Notes: generated from the letters alone by a model not told the origin. 64,000 nt of DNA from Candidatus Zymogenaceae bacterium (GCA_016933535.1 JAFGAS010000081.1:22716-86715), one strand, 5' to 3'. Positions 46,437 through 55,349 are shown, numbered from the stretch's first letter. Numbers and translations: made by a program.

Positions 46437-47477
46437 ATGTTAGTCGCCTTCATGCCCCACAACAAATATCATGCCTTCAACATGTCGTTCGTCGTCCCAT
46501 ATCTTACCAAAGAGGGGGTTGATTCCATTTTCATCAGTATTGATAAGGCATATTCCCGCCACGAAGATGCCGAATCGATGATGAACCAGTTGAAACTGCC
46601 CTATACTCAGTTTGACCCGAATTTCTTGATGGGAATGAAGCCCGATGCGCTGGTGGTCATGAATGATTGGAGTGAGGTCACCAGCCAGTCGGTGCGAAAC
46701 GCAAAAAGGAAGGGCGTTGTTACCGTGGCGCTCATTGAGGGCGTTCAGGATTTTGAGGATACCCACGTGGCGCATATCGGCGTAGGTAGGATCAGGCGGC
46801 CGTACATGACTGTGGAATACCCGTTCTTAATCGGGCAATACGATAGAAAGTTTCTTACCACCCGAAAGGCGCGGGTCGTCGGCATGCCGAGGATTGAGCC
46901 GCTTTTGAAGGAAAAACCGGCTTTTCCTAAGAATCCGCTTATTGTGGTAAATTCAAATTTTACGTATGGGCTTTATACTCAGATTCAGAAGATGTGGCTT
47001 GATCAAATTGTGGGGGCTTGCGCTGCCTGCGGTTATGATTACGTGATATCAAAGCATCATTCCGACATAATGGATTTTACTGGCTATCATGTATCATCGG
47101 AGCCAATGCATGATCTCATCCGCAAGGGCAGCGTTTTCGTGAGTCGGTTCAGCACCGGGCTTCTTGAATCAATGGCCCTGGGCAAGCCCGTAATCTACCA
47201 TAATCCTCACGGAGAGAGGCAGGATACCTTTCAGGACCCAATGGAGGCCTACCCCATTACACGTGATATCGATACCCTCACGAGCGCGTTGAAGGAATCG
47301 GTTAGTCTCAAGAGCGATTATCGGGAGAGATGCAGGACCTTCTTCGAGTATCATGTTTCCGTTGAGGATATACCCTCGGCGCAAAGAATTGCCCTTGAGC
47401 TAATACGAAGGATGAGAAGTACCAGAATCTGGAGAAAAGAAATATTCAGTTGGATGCAATACCTGAGAAAGAAATAG
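46437..47477 (+). CDS. GT-B-like sugar or polyol-phosphate transferase
   Basis: 346 residues, no membrane helix. The N-terminal half is Rossmann-like. The C-terminal half has NSNFTYGLYTQIQKMW, KHHSD and the strong box VSRFSTGLLESMALGKPVIYH (about residues 240-260), which recalls the donor-binding region of TagB/TagF-type polyol-phosphate transferases and UDP-GlcNAc epimerase-like GT-B folds. The exact family is uncertain. AAGGAT lies before the ATG. Confidence 0.6.
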   Translation: MLVAFMPHNKYHAFNMSFVVPYLTKEGVDSIFISIDKAYSRHEDAESMMNQLKLPYTQFDPNFLMGMKPDALVVMNDWSEVTSQSVRNAKRKGVVTVALIEGVQDFEDTHVAHIGVGRIRRPYMTVEYPFLIGQYDRKFLTTRKARVVGMPRIEPLLKEKPAFPKNPLIVVNSNFTYGLYTQIQKMWLDQIVGACAACGYDYVISKHHSDIMDFTGYHVSSEPMHDLIRKGSVFVSRFSTGLLESMALGKPVIYHNPHGERQDTFQDPMEAYPITRDIDTLTSALKESVSLKSDYRERCRTFFEYHVSVEDIPSAQRIALELIRRMRSTRIWRKEIFSWMQYLRKK

Positions 47478-47571
47478 AGGGCAAAGGTTGGATATAGATG
47501 GAGGGTATGAACGTATTTTCAGGCAGCACAAAAAAGTAAAAAATTAAGTTTGCTGGGAGCTTGAGGAAATA

Positions 47572-48468
47572 ATGGGATCGAAATATAAACTTGTCATATT
47601 ATGGAAGTATCTTGTTAGGGAAGGAAACAGGGCGCATACCCTCAAGAAGATGTTTCTGATCCTCTTCAGGAGAATCATTCAGGGGAAAAAGAAACCCGAT
47701 AATCGAGCTTATCTTGTATCTCTTAAGAAATTTCATAATCTCCATGAGGGAAAACGCTGTTTTATTATCGGTAACGGACCGTCTCTCAATAAGACCGACC
47801 TTTCACTCCTAAAAGATGAATATACGATCGGGGTCAATGGAATATTCTACAAGTACGACGAACTCCTCTTTAAGCCGACCTTTTACGTGGTGGAAGACGC
47901 GCATGTTGTCGCCGATAACCTCAAACGGATACATGCTATCGACTATTCAATAAAGCTGTTTCCGGATGTCTACGCCGATATCATTGATAGTACGCCGGAT
48001 ACCTATTTCTTTCCAATGGATACCGGATTCTACGATCCCGATCACCCGTCCTTTGAGGAACCGCGTTTTTCAAAAGATATAACAAAAGCAGTCTATGCCG
48101 GGCAGACGGTAACGTATGTCAACCTCCAGATCGCGTATTATATGGGGTTTTCCGAAGTCTATCTCATCGGGGTCGATTTTTCCTATACGATTCCCGATAA
48201 CGCCAAAGTAGACGGACTAACCATCACCTCCCAGGACGACGACCCAAATCATTTTCACCCTGACTACTTTGGTAAAGGAAAGAAGTGGCACGATCCCAAG
48301 CTCTATAACTGCATCAAATCATATCATTTTGCGAAGAAGGTTTACGAAGGACAAGGACGTAAAATATATAATGCAACGATAGGCGGGAATCTCGAGGTAT
48401 TCGATCGGGTGGATTACTATTCGCTTTTTAGCAAGAAGGCTTCTCCTAAGAAACTAGAATCAGTGTAA
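47572..48468 (+). CDS. DUF115/MptE-like protein in polysaccharide locus
   Basis: 298 residues. Residues 60-85 contain RCFIIGNGPSLNKTDLSLL, the signature of the DUF115 / MptE-like fold; YMGFSEVYLIGVDFSY follows near 195. In polysaccharide loci this fold is found in putative glycosyl- or sialyltransferases. GAGGAA precedes the ATG. The reading frame just after its stop continues as clear coding sequence in another frame (48450-48764), so the protein may once have been longer. Confidence 0.7.
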   Translation: MGSKYKLVILWKYLVREGNRAHTLKKMFLILFRRIIQGKKKPDNRAYLVSLKKFHNLHEGKRCFIIGNGPSLNKTDLSLLKDEYTIGVNGIFYKYDELLFKPTFYVVEDAHVVADNLKRIHAIDYSIKLFPDVYADIIDSTPDTYFFPMDTGFYDPDHPSFEEPRFSKDITKAVYAGQTVTYVNLQIAYYMGFSEVYLIGVDFSYTIPDNAKVDGLTITSQDDDPNHFHPDYFGKGKKWHDPKLYNCIKSYHFAKKVYEGQGRKIYNATIGGNLEVFDRVDYYSLFSKKASPKKLESV

Positions 48469-48764
48469 TTATTAAAAAGGCGAAAGACATCGACCTAATA
48501 CTGGATCGTTTTGAACGGGATTTTTCGAAAAAAATCGAAAAGCTTGAACCCGATCGCCTTTTTGACGAAATACTTGCGGAGAGGAACAGGCAGATCAACG
48601 AACTGAAGATGCTACCGGAAAATGCCGAAATCCTTGAGAAACTTAAGGAATTGGAGGGAATAAAGGCAAGCTATATCTATAGGTTTATCGAAAAAATGAA
48701 ATTCATCTTATTGGAGCTACCACCAATGCGGTGGGCGCTGTTTCTCCTGAGAAGGGCGTTATAA
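48450..48764 (+). pseudogene. Coding-like tail without a normal start codon
   Basis: From 48450 an open frame runs to a TAA at 48762-48764, about 104 codons. The predicted peptide is highly charged and helical (KKAKDIDLILDRFERDF, then LPPMRWALFLLRRAL at the end). No ATG, GTG or TTG lies near its beginning; only ATT codons at 48468-48473 or a frameshift from the upstream gene could start it. The upstream gene stops at 48466 in the next frame. I read it as the frame-shifted C-terminus of the DUF115 gene, or a small gene with an ATT start. Confidence 0.5.
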
Positions 48765-48889
48765 TTCCATTATGACGATCTATGGAAGAAGCCTAGAATA
48801 ACTACGAACAAGGATTCCTGATAGGGCTCCAAAAGAATGGCACTGTCGGGGTGTTCTAAACACGAATCCGGTCTTCTTTATTTATCCGC

Positions 48890-50356
48890 TCAGTCTTTCC
48901 TGATGTCCTTCCTGATTACTTTCCCGGAGCCGGTCCTTGGTATCTCGGTTACCTCGATAAAGCGGGTAGGTATATGTGATTCGGGGAGGACACCTTTGAG
49001 GTGTTTAACTAGGCGACGCCGGTCGAAGATTCTTCCCTTTTTCACTATATAGTAGAGACACGGAGAAAACCCCATGAATTCGCTTTCGTATGGGACAACG
49101 GCAAATTCCAGGAAATCATCATAGCCGAACACCGCCTCTTCAATCATATTCAGGCTAACCTTTTCTCCACCCACCTTGAAGATATCATCACGGCGCCCTC
49201 TGAGAAACAGGAACCCCTCGCTATCGAGGTACCCGTAGTCTCCCGTGGCAAAGCCGTCGGGGGTCATCGAGGGCCTATTCGTATCGGATTCGTTCAGGTA
49301 GCCCTTCATGAGGCATACTCCCGCCGCATAGACTTCCCCTTCCTCATAGGGGCAGAGCTTCGTACCGTTTTCATCCCGTACCGATACCTCCATCCCCTCG
49401 ATGGGAACGCCAACGGACCCGATCTTCTCGTTCAGTTTCTTGGGGTCAAGGATACAAAACCTGCCCATTCCTTCTGTGATGCCATAAACGCAGTATATTT
49501 GTACGTCCGGCAGCGCCCGGTGAATATCTGCTATAACCGGGACGGGAAGGTGTTCTCCCGAATTCATCAAGAAACGAAGCGTTTGGGGGATATCGGTTTC
49601 CTGGAGTGAATCGCGAATACGGAGAAAATGCACAGGGACGCCGCCAAAACCCGTACATTCTGAATGTTTAACCATCTCGAAGACGTTAGCGCCGAAAAAT
49701 AGATTCCGTTCAACGACGATGCTTGCCCCGCGGGATAGCATGGTGATGACATGGACGATGGAACTGGTCGTATATGGCGGCGTGTTGATCAGGATTCGGT
49801 CGTGAGGCTGTATATCCAGACGGCTTGCCGTTGCTAGGTTGTTGTGTGCCATCCCGCCGTGATACCAGGCGACTCCTTTGGGTACACCGGACGTGCCCGA
49901 GGTAAACATAATCATTGCTATCTCTTCCGGCGCGGGTCTTGTTAAAGAAATCCGGCGCCCTTTTTCTCCCTCAAGTGTGTGCATGGAATACGGGTGCTGG
50001 ATCTGATCCGAGTAATCGGCCGAATAGAAACCGATATCCGGTGTGACTCTATCTTCAATCTCTCTGAGCTTCTCAGGTCTCTGGGCGACATTCATTGGCA
50101 TGCAAATCGCGCCAATCCCCCATAACGCGAACATGGCAAGCGTCAGAAACAAGTTGTTATCGGTATAGACGGCAACCCGAGAGCCGTGTGTTACGTTGTG
50201 GTCTTTAAAAAAACCGGCCCATCCCTCCACTTCTTCAAGCATCTCGGCATACGTAAGCTCCGTATTGGCCATCTTAATTGCCGGCGCCCGGGGAGTCGTT
50301 TGTGCCCCTGATAATAGAAAGTCGAGAGGTGTCTTCGTTTTCCATGTTCCGCTCAT
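48890..50356 (-). CDS. DltA-like AMP-forming acyl/aminoacyl ligase
   Basis: 488 residues. Adenylation motifs: MFTSGTSGVPKGVAWYHGG (about residues 150-168), YCVYGITEGMGR near 295, GYLDSEGFLFLRGRRDD near 393 and the C-terminal catalytic Lys in RTGSGKVIRKDI. It activates a small acid as the AMP ester and would load it on the carrier protein encoded by the last gene pair of the cassette. The size (about 500) and context fit DltA; substrate could be D-alanine or another small acid. AAGGAA precedes the ATG. Confidence 0.85.
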   Translation of the reverse strand: MSGTWKTKTPLDFLLSGAQTTPRAPAIKMANTELTYAEMLEEVEGWAGFFKDHNVTHGSRVAVYTDNNLFLTLAMFALWGIGAICMPMNVAQRPEKLREIEDRVTPDIGFYSADYSDQIQHPYSMHTLEGEKGRRISLTRPAPEEIAMIMFTSGTSGVPKGVAWYHGGMAHNNLATASRLDIQPHDRILINTPPYTTSSIVHVITMLSRGASIVVERNLFFGANVFEMVKHSECTGFGGVPVHFLRIRDSLQETDIPQTLRFLMNSGEHLPVPVIADIHRALPDVQIYCVYGITEGMGRFCILDPKKLNEKIGSVGVPIEGMEVSVRDENGTKLCPYEEGEVYAAGVCLMKGYLNESDTNRPSMTPDGFATGDYGYLDSEGFLFLRGRRDDIFKVGGEKVSLNMIEEAVFGYDDFLEFAVVPYESEFMGFSPCLYYIVKKGRIFDRRRLVKHLKGVLPESHIPTRFIEVTEIPRTGSGKVIRKDIRKD

Positions 50357-50450
50357 GATACGATTCCTTCTTGATTATGATCAATGAAAACAACGGGCGC
50401 GAGGGTATTTAGGCATTAGCGAAGATAGTCGATGGTGCGAGTGTTTCAGA

Positions 50451-50609
50451 TCAAAAACCGATATACCTGAATTCGGGTACGTCGATGCACATCGTATAAT
50501 GCACAAAAAGCGTCAGGAGCACAACCAGCGCCCAGAAGAGACCCCATAGACAGTCGCCCATCATATGGGCGATAACGCGGATTATCGTGGAATACGCCCT
50601 TCGTTTCAT
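50451..50609 (-). CDS. DltX-like membrane microprotein
   Basis: A 52-residue reading frame too short for most gene calls. N-terminal basic MKRRAYS, then a possible amphipathic helix, one hydrophobic span (about residues 21-37, LWGLFWALVVLLTLFVH) and a short tail ending PEFRYIGF. The last six residues fit F-x-Y-x-x-F, as in FIYNEF at the end of DltX, where the tyrosine is thought to take the acyl group from DltB. It lies 46 bases after the MBOAT gene and 94 before the ligase gene, the place a DltX gene would be expected in a Dlt-type operon. There is no strong ribosome site. Confidence 0.75.
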   Translation of the reverse strand: MKRRAYSTIIRVIAHMMGDCLWGLFWALVVLLTLFVHYTMCIDVPEFRYIGF

Positions 50610-50655
50610 TTTGCTATGCTTTTGCGTTTAAATATAGCACACTATCACGGTTTCG

Positions 50656-51777
50656 TCAGAAGAATATGGCTAATAATATACGAAATGCCTGTAAGGGATC
50701 TTCCGTCATGACGAAGGAGAACGAGCCCGCGGCATAGAGAACGGTCATAATCGTTCCCAGAATAACGCCGACCTTCTTAGGAACGAACCCTCTAATTTTT
50801 TTGTTTTTTCGCTTGAAACGGTCCCACCTCATGTATATCGTCACGCCGGTTGCATGCCATATGCCCCAGAGCAGCCAGTTGACCGTAATGTTGTGCCAAA
50901 GGCCCATGACGATGAAACTCGAGTAGAGGGCAAGGGTGATATTTCGTGTTATACCCAGGATAGGGAAATAGACATTGTTTCTGCACCATTGGGAAAGCGA
51001 AATATGCCAGCAATTCCAGTAATCACCCAGGTTCTTCTGCAGTATGGGCCAATTCATGTTTTCGATAATTTTGTACCCGAATAACTGTCCAAAACCGATG
51101 GCAATGTCGGCGTACGCCGATAGGTCAATATAGGCGTAGAGAAGAGAGCATAGAAGATACGCGATCACGAGCCATGCCGGGAGGTCAAGCGAAATACCGT
51201 TGGCAAGGATATCGGGGTGGAGCCTTTTTAAGAGTATTTCATTGAGGGCGAAATTTACGATCACCACCTTCTTGAGGTATCCGACGGCGATTCGCATGAG
51301 CCCCTCGGCGTAAAAGTCAAAATTGAATTTGCTCCTTCTGCCTCCCGCGAAATTCTGGTAACGCTCAATGGGGCCCGCCGGGAATATGGGGACAAAGAAT
51401 ATAAACGCCACGAGTTCGTCGAGATCCGGGTCTTCAATCGTCCCCCTGAAAATATCCGACAGGTATGCGATGAACTTGACGCTGAGATAGGATAGCCCCA
51501 CGGGAATTAGATAGCTCCTGGACAGCCACGTGCTCGATGAAAAGACCAATGCGAAAACCGGGCGGCCGTATTTAAAAACGACCAGAACCGTCATGATGAT
51601 AAGAATCAAAAGGATGAGTAGTTGTGACTTGTTGTCGGTGCCCTTGGCTATGATTCGCCCGCCCCAGAAAACGAATAGAACCAAAAAGAAGAGGAAGATC
51701 GAAAAGAGCGGTTGGATAAAGGCCAGCATAAGGAAACCAGAGGTGGCTATAAACCTCGTCCGAGACGATTCCGGCAC
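50656..51777 (-). CDS. DltB-like MBOAT acyltransferase
   Basis: 373 residues from the GTG at 51777, but coding sequence clearly continues upstream. Codons up to 51843 read as a further membrane helix (IIFFNEIYVLILFLL), like the normal start of MBOAT proteins. No ATG, GTG or TTG is there, only ATC (51843) or ATA (51840) after a G-rich stretch. MBOAT features: FFVPIFPAGPIERYQNF near 140, GDYWNCWHISLSQWCRNN near 265, and the catalytic His in MGLWHNITVNWLLWGIWH. About ten helices form a channel that moves the acyl group outward. Confidence 0.88.
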   Translation of the reverse strand: MPESSRTRFIATSGFLMLAFIQPLFSIFLFFLVLFVFWGGRIIAKGTDNKSQLLILLILIIMTVLVVFKYGRPVFALVFSSSTWLSRSYLIPVGLSYLSVKFIAYLSDIFRGTIEDPDLDELVAFIFFVPIFPAGPIERYQNFAGGRRSKFNFDFYAEGLMRIAVGYLKKVVIVNFALNEILLKRLHPDILANGISLDLPAWLVIAYLLCSLLYAYIDLSAYADIAIGFGQLFGYKIIENMNWPILQKNLGDYWNCWHISLSQWCRNNVYFPILGITRNITLALYSSFIVMGLWHNITVNWLLWGIWHATGVTIYMRWDRFKRKNKKIRGFVPKKVGVILGTIMTVLYAAGSFSFVMTEDPLQAFRILLAIFF

Positions 51778-51857
51778 AAAACACCAGAAGACTATGGACA
51801 GTAAGAAAAGTATCAGTACGTATATTTCGTTAAAGAATATGATGACGCCCCCGATTT

Positions 51858-52931
51858 TCAGTTCATATAGCCCGCCAGATAATCGGCCAACGCTTCGGTG
51901 AATCTAATCCGTCCGGAATGCCTCATGTGATGAAAATCTCGGAAGTCCTCGGCAACGAGGGTGATGCCGGTGCGCATATCAAGATATTCTATTCCCTTTT
52001 CGTTAACCAGGTCTTTTATCTTCTCATTGTAAACCGGATAATACTGATCCATCTCGTCCTGGAAGAGCGGATTGAAGGGTAAATCAACCAGTATAATTCT
52101 GTTTCCGTTTGACGCGGCGATATCTATTTCTTTTTCAAGTAGCCTATAGTTCATGTCAAACTCTTCTGTATATCTCTTCAGCGCATTTGTGAGACCTTGC
52201 GCTAATCTCTCTCTGTCCTTTTCGCTGACCGGTTTCTTCTCTCCGACGGCGTGTCTGTTATGTATGGTGTATTCTATCTCACCTCCGGTTTCTTTCATAT
52301 AGGATAGCTGCTTCTTGACTATTTCACCGAAGGCTGTTGCGCTTCTGAAGAGTGAAAAGCGTTCGGTGATGGGCGTGCTAAAACCGTAATCCGATAGTAT
52401 AGCCACCAAGGCCGAATTGGTGCTGAGGTAATAGTATTTCGAACTTGTATACTTTGGGAGCGGTTGCTCCAATTGGACACGGGCTTCGTACTTAAAGCGT
52501 AGCGGCTCGATTCCGATTAACAGCGTGCAGTTTATATCCCCCAGCTCATCGACGATCTTTATTTCATCGGAAAACGTCATGAGACTCGAACAGAGGCTGG
52601 TGAAACGCGTTTGTCTTCGCGTTAGTCTCAGAAGCCGTTCATTTACTAATGAGTCCTCGGTTATGGCCTCAAGACTTGTCGACGAGCCGATGAATACGAA
52701 GTCCCGGGAATCATCCGTCCTGATTCGGTTCTTGAGGTCCTGCATTACAAACGCGTTGTGAGTCCAGTCGTCGTTTTCCTTTCTGAGAAGATAGGGCTCC
52801 AGTGAGGAGAATCTAAAGGGGAAACCCGCCGAGAGAAGATACTGTCCTGCGGCCGTAATAAGAGTAAGCCAAAAGCAAAACCAGAGCACAATGCGAAATC
52901 TACGGTTTTTCAAAGAGACGCGGTCTGTCAT
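51858..52931 (-). CDS. DltD-like SGNH-fold protein
   Basis: 357 residues. One N-terminal membrane helix (about residues 14-34) puts the rest outside. SGNH features: the Ser block VFIGSSTSLEA near 79 and the C-terminal Asp-His region DFRDFHHMRHSGR near 333. SGNH proteins of Dlt and alginate-acetylation systems help move the acyl group to the polymer. It starts inside the carrier stop codon (ATGA) and ends 15-18 bases before the likely MBOAT start. Confidence 0.8.
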   Translation of the reverse strand: MTDRVSLKNRRFRIVLWFCFWLTLITAAGQYLLSAGFPFRFSSLEPYLLRKENDDWTHNAFVMQDLKNRIRTDDSRDFVFIGSSTSLEAITEDSLVNERLLRLTRRQTRFTSLCSSLMTFSDEIKIVDELGDINCTLLIGIEPLRFKYEARVQLEQPLPKYTSSKYYYLSTNSALVAILSDYGFSTPITERFSLFRSATAFGEIVKKQLSYMKETGGEIEYTIHNRHAVGEKKPVSEKDRERLAQGLTNALKRYTEEFDMNYRLLEKEIDIAASNGNRIILVDLPFNPLFQDEMDQYYPVYNEKIKDLVNEKGIEYLDMRTGITLVAEDFRDFHHMRHSGRIRFTEALADYLAGYMN

Positions 52932-53173
52932 GGATTGGATTTTTTACCGAGAAAGCGGAGTATCTTAGCAATACTGTCGAAATTCTCAATATTGACTTCG
53001 GAAGGCTTCACTTTGATATTGTACGTCTCTTCGATAAAGACAATCAATTGTACGAGATTTATTGACTTTAGCACCCGATCCTGGAACAACGATGTGTCGT
53101 CGTGTATCTCGGTGTCCGGATAGTCGAGTAGTTCTTCTCGGATATAGCTGAGGATTACTTCTCCCTTACTCAC
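52928..53173 (-). CDS. Acyl carrier protein of the Dlt-like cassette
   Basis: 81 residues from the GTG at 53173, which has AAAAGGA 6 bases upstream; the longer frame to 53200 begins with TTG. The phosphopantetheine site is Ser37 in VLKSINLVQLIVFIEE, with Lys in the usual Asp position. The four-helix ACP/DltC fold is completed by VNIENFDSIAKILRFL. It carries the activated group as a thioester from the ligase to the MBOAT protein. First gene of the cassette. Confidence 0.88.
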   Translation of the reverse strand: MSKGEVILSYIREELLDYPDTEIHDDTSLFQDRVLKSINLVQLIVFIEETYNIKVKPSEVNIENFDSIAKILRFLGKKSNP

Positions 53174-53353
53174 CACGTTTCCTTTTCCCCATGAACTCAA
53201 TTGCCATGCAAAAGTCTATACAAAAAAGCTCCTTCTGGCAAGTTTTTTTTAGCTTATCGCTCCCGCCTCCCCCGGCAGAAAGGATGCTGAATGCATACGC
53301 GATAGGAAACCCGCGCGATTCTTGTGTTAACTCGGTAGTGTATATTCTTATGT

Positions 53354-54385
53354 TTACCCGCCGAACACCCCTTTAAATAACGTCGCCGCGCCTTTTGCCG
53401 ATTCCTCGGGCTTGATAATCGTCAGGACTTCGTGGTGGAGCATCTCGAGGTAATTCACGTCGCTGGCGCCGACGGGCGGCAGGAGGGTTCGCGGGACGAT
53501 ACGCGCGTGGGTCGGGAAAGCGCGGCTATCCGTGGGCGCCGAGAAAAGGGCCATATTGAAGCTCGCGAAGTTCATGGAGGCAAGGTATCTCAGGACCGTT
53601 GCCATGCCCAGGGAGAAGTCCTGAATAACCGACTCGTCGGTCTGGATGATCGGGGTCGCGTCCTCGAAGATTGCCAGGAACTCGGCGATGCCCAGGGGAG
53701 CGAACGAACAGAGCCAGACGATGTTTTTCGTCCGGGCGATAAAACGCTGCCCGCGCCGCTCTTCCTGGTCAATCAGGTCGCTGAAATAATCGGTACCGTG
53801 CGCTTTCCTATATTCGAGAAAGAGCCCTGCATGCTCTCGTTGATAGTTAGTGGGGAGGTCTCCCGCGATGAGCTGCATGTGCGGGTGCAGAATGCTGCCG
53901 CCGGCCGTAGGCATGTAGTTCATATTGATTGAAAGATGTACGCACTGAGGATAGAGCGCGTTGACACGCCGGAGATACTCACAGCCCGCGAGAAGCCCGT
54001 CTTCTAGCTCGCGGACGTCAAAGGCGTCCATTTTTACATAGTGCCCCTCGGTCACGGCGGCCACGGCGCTGTGAGCGTCGTACGGAAAGGCATTGGGAAA
54101 GACCACGGCGCTGCCCCGGGTCAGTCTGCCCTCTTTAATGATTTCTTCGGGAAATCGTGGCGTTTTTTCGAAGACCGCCGGTCTGCAGAAGGGACAAAAC
54201 TGTTTGGTGACCTCGGCAAGCCGGCTCTGATCGGCAGGCGGGGGAAGAGTTATGGGGAAATATATGATCCGTGACGACCTCCCCGTCAGGGGATCAACCC
54301 TGATGTCGGTGGGCCGCTGGGTTTTCTGGAAGTTGTTGAATGGATCGTAGAAGACGGCGTTCTTTATAACGGATCGAAATTCCAT
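53354..54385 (-). CDS. GalT-like nucleotidyltransferase / HIT-superfamily protein
   Basis: 343 residues. Zinc pair CPFC near residue 64, and the histidine triad-like active site GGSILHPHMQLIAG (about 161-174, HxHxQ) of galactose-1-phosphate uridylyltransferase. The N- and C-terminal halves match the family's two domains. It could exchange UDP between hexose phosphates for the polysaccharide, though some relatives use other nucleotides. AAAGGAGG precedes its ATG; it starts 3 bases after the DedA gene. Confidence 0.85.
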   Translation of the reverse strand: MEFRSVIKNAVFYDPFNNFQKTQRPTDIRVDPLTGRSSRIIYFPITLPPPADQSRLAEVTKQFCPFCRPAVFEKTPRFPEEIIKEGRLTRGSAVVFPNAFPYDAHSAVAAVTEGHYVKMDAFDVRELEDGLLAGCEYLRRVNALYPQCVHLSINMNYMPTAGGSILHPHMQLIAGDLPTNYQREHAGLFLEYRKAHGTDYFSDLIDQEERRGQRFIARTKNIVWLCSFAPLGIAEFLAIFEDATPIIQTDESVIQDFSLGMATVLRYLASMNFASFNMALFSAPTDSRAFPTHARIVPRTLLPPVGASDVNYLEMLHHEVLTIIKPEESAKGAATLFKGVFGG

Positions 54386-54388
54386 GGG

Positions 54389-55027
54389 TCAAACCTCCTT
54401 TCCGGAACCGGGCGTTCCGTTTTTTTTCCGCCGCGCCGCAATTATCGTTACGGCGAAGTATGTGATAATGGCGGCGGTGATGAAGATAAAGACGACCGTG
54501 GAGTAGACCTGAACGAAGTGCTTCATCTTTTCCCATTGCTGCCCCAGGCGGAAGCCGAGATAGAATATCCCCAAATTCCAGGCCGCGATGGAGATCAAGC
54601 TGTAGACGGCCACCGCACCGATCGACATACGGGCTATCCCCGCGGCCACAAAAAAGAAGGGCCGAAATCCCGGTGCGAACCGGTTGGCGGCAATGATAAT
54701 TCCCCCCCACCTGGCAAAACGTCCTTCCAGGGTGCGTACCTTCTCGGCGGAGAAGAATGAATAATTCTTCTTGATAAAATAGTCTCTCCCCTTGGCCTTC
54801 CCCAGGCCGTAGAGTGCCAGTGACCCCGCGAAGCTCCCGAGGGAGCCGGACAGGAAAACCAGCCAGACGGGCAAGAGGCCCCTCCCGGCCAGAAAGGCCC
54901 CGAAGAGAAAAACGGTATCACCGGGAAAGGGTGGGAGGACGTATTCGATAATGGAGGCAAAGAAAAGGACAAAAAAGGCGATGGGGAGTGCCTGGGTCTG
55001 GAGGAGGTGGAGAAACGGCTGTTCCAT
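54389..55027 (-). CDS. DedA-family membrane protein
   Basis: 212 residues from the ATG at 55027. DedA motifs: FFASIIEYVLPPFPGDTVFL near residue 20, GSLGSFAGSLALYGLGKAKG near 60 and the RFAPGFRPFFFVAAGIARM box near 115, followed by three helices. Family members act as lipid carriers (undecaprenyl phosphate or phospholipid flipping), which would suit a polysaccharide locus. It heads the transcript of GalT and maybe the Dlt-like genes. Confidence 0.92.
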   Translation of the reverse strand: MEQPFLHLLQTQALPIAFFVLFFASIIEYVLPPFPGDTVFLFGAFLAGRGLLPVWLVFLSGSLGSFAGSLALYGLGKAKGRDYFIKKNYSFFSAEKVRTLEGRFARWGGIIIAANRFAPGFRPFFFVAAGIARMSIGAVAVYSLISIAAWNLGIFYLGFRLGQQWEKMKHFVQVYSTVVFIFITAAIITYFAVTIIAARRKKNGTPGSGKEV

Positions 55028-55349
55028 CGTTACCAAGAAAGAGAATATCGCACGTGCGAACCTGCGGCGACAGGGAAGGCCGATGGTGGATCGCCCATCG
55101 GAGGACGGATGCTGTCGGCCCGTATCACCCGGTTCGGGCTATACTTTTTCGCGCCAATTGCCGCCAATCACCGGCGATACGCATTACCTATCGCAGGATT
55201 CGCCGCGCGGGCAAAATAACATACCCGTTCCGCTCGTCGTAAGAACAGGCCGCCGCCGGCGTCCCGCACTGGAGATGAGGGCCTCATATATTCCGCGCCA
55301 TGCGGTATTCCCGGATGAGACACTCGGGTCTTGGCGATAGAGGTTTCCC
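55028..55349. other. Intergenic stretch, no gene seen
   Basis: About 320 bases upstream of the DedA gene. It should hold that gene's promoter; I see no clear -35/-10 pair. Confidence 0.4.
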
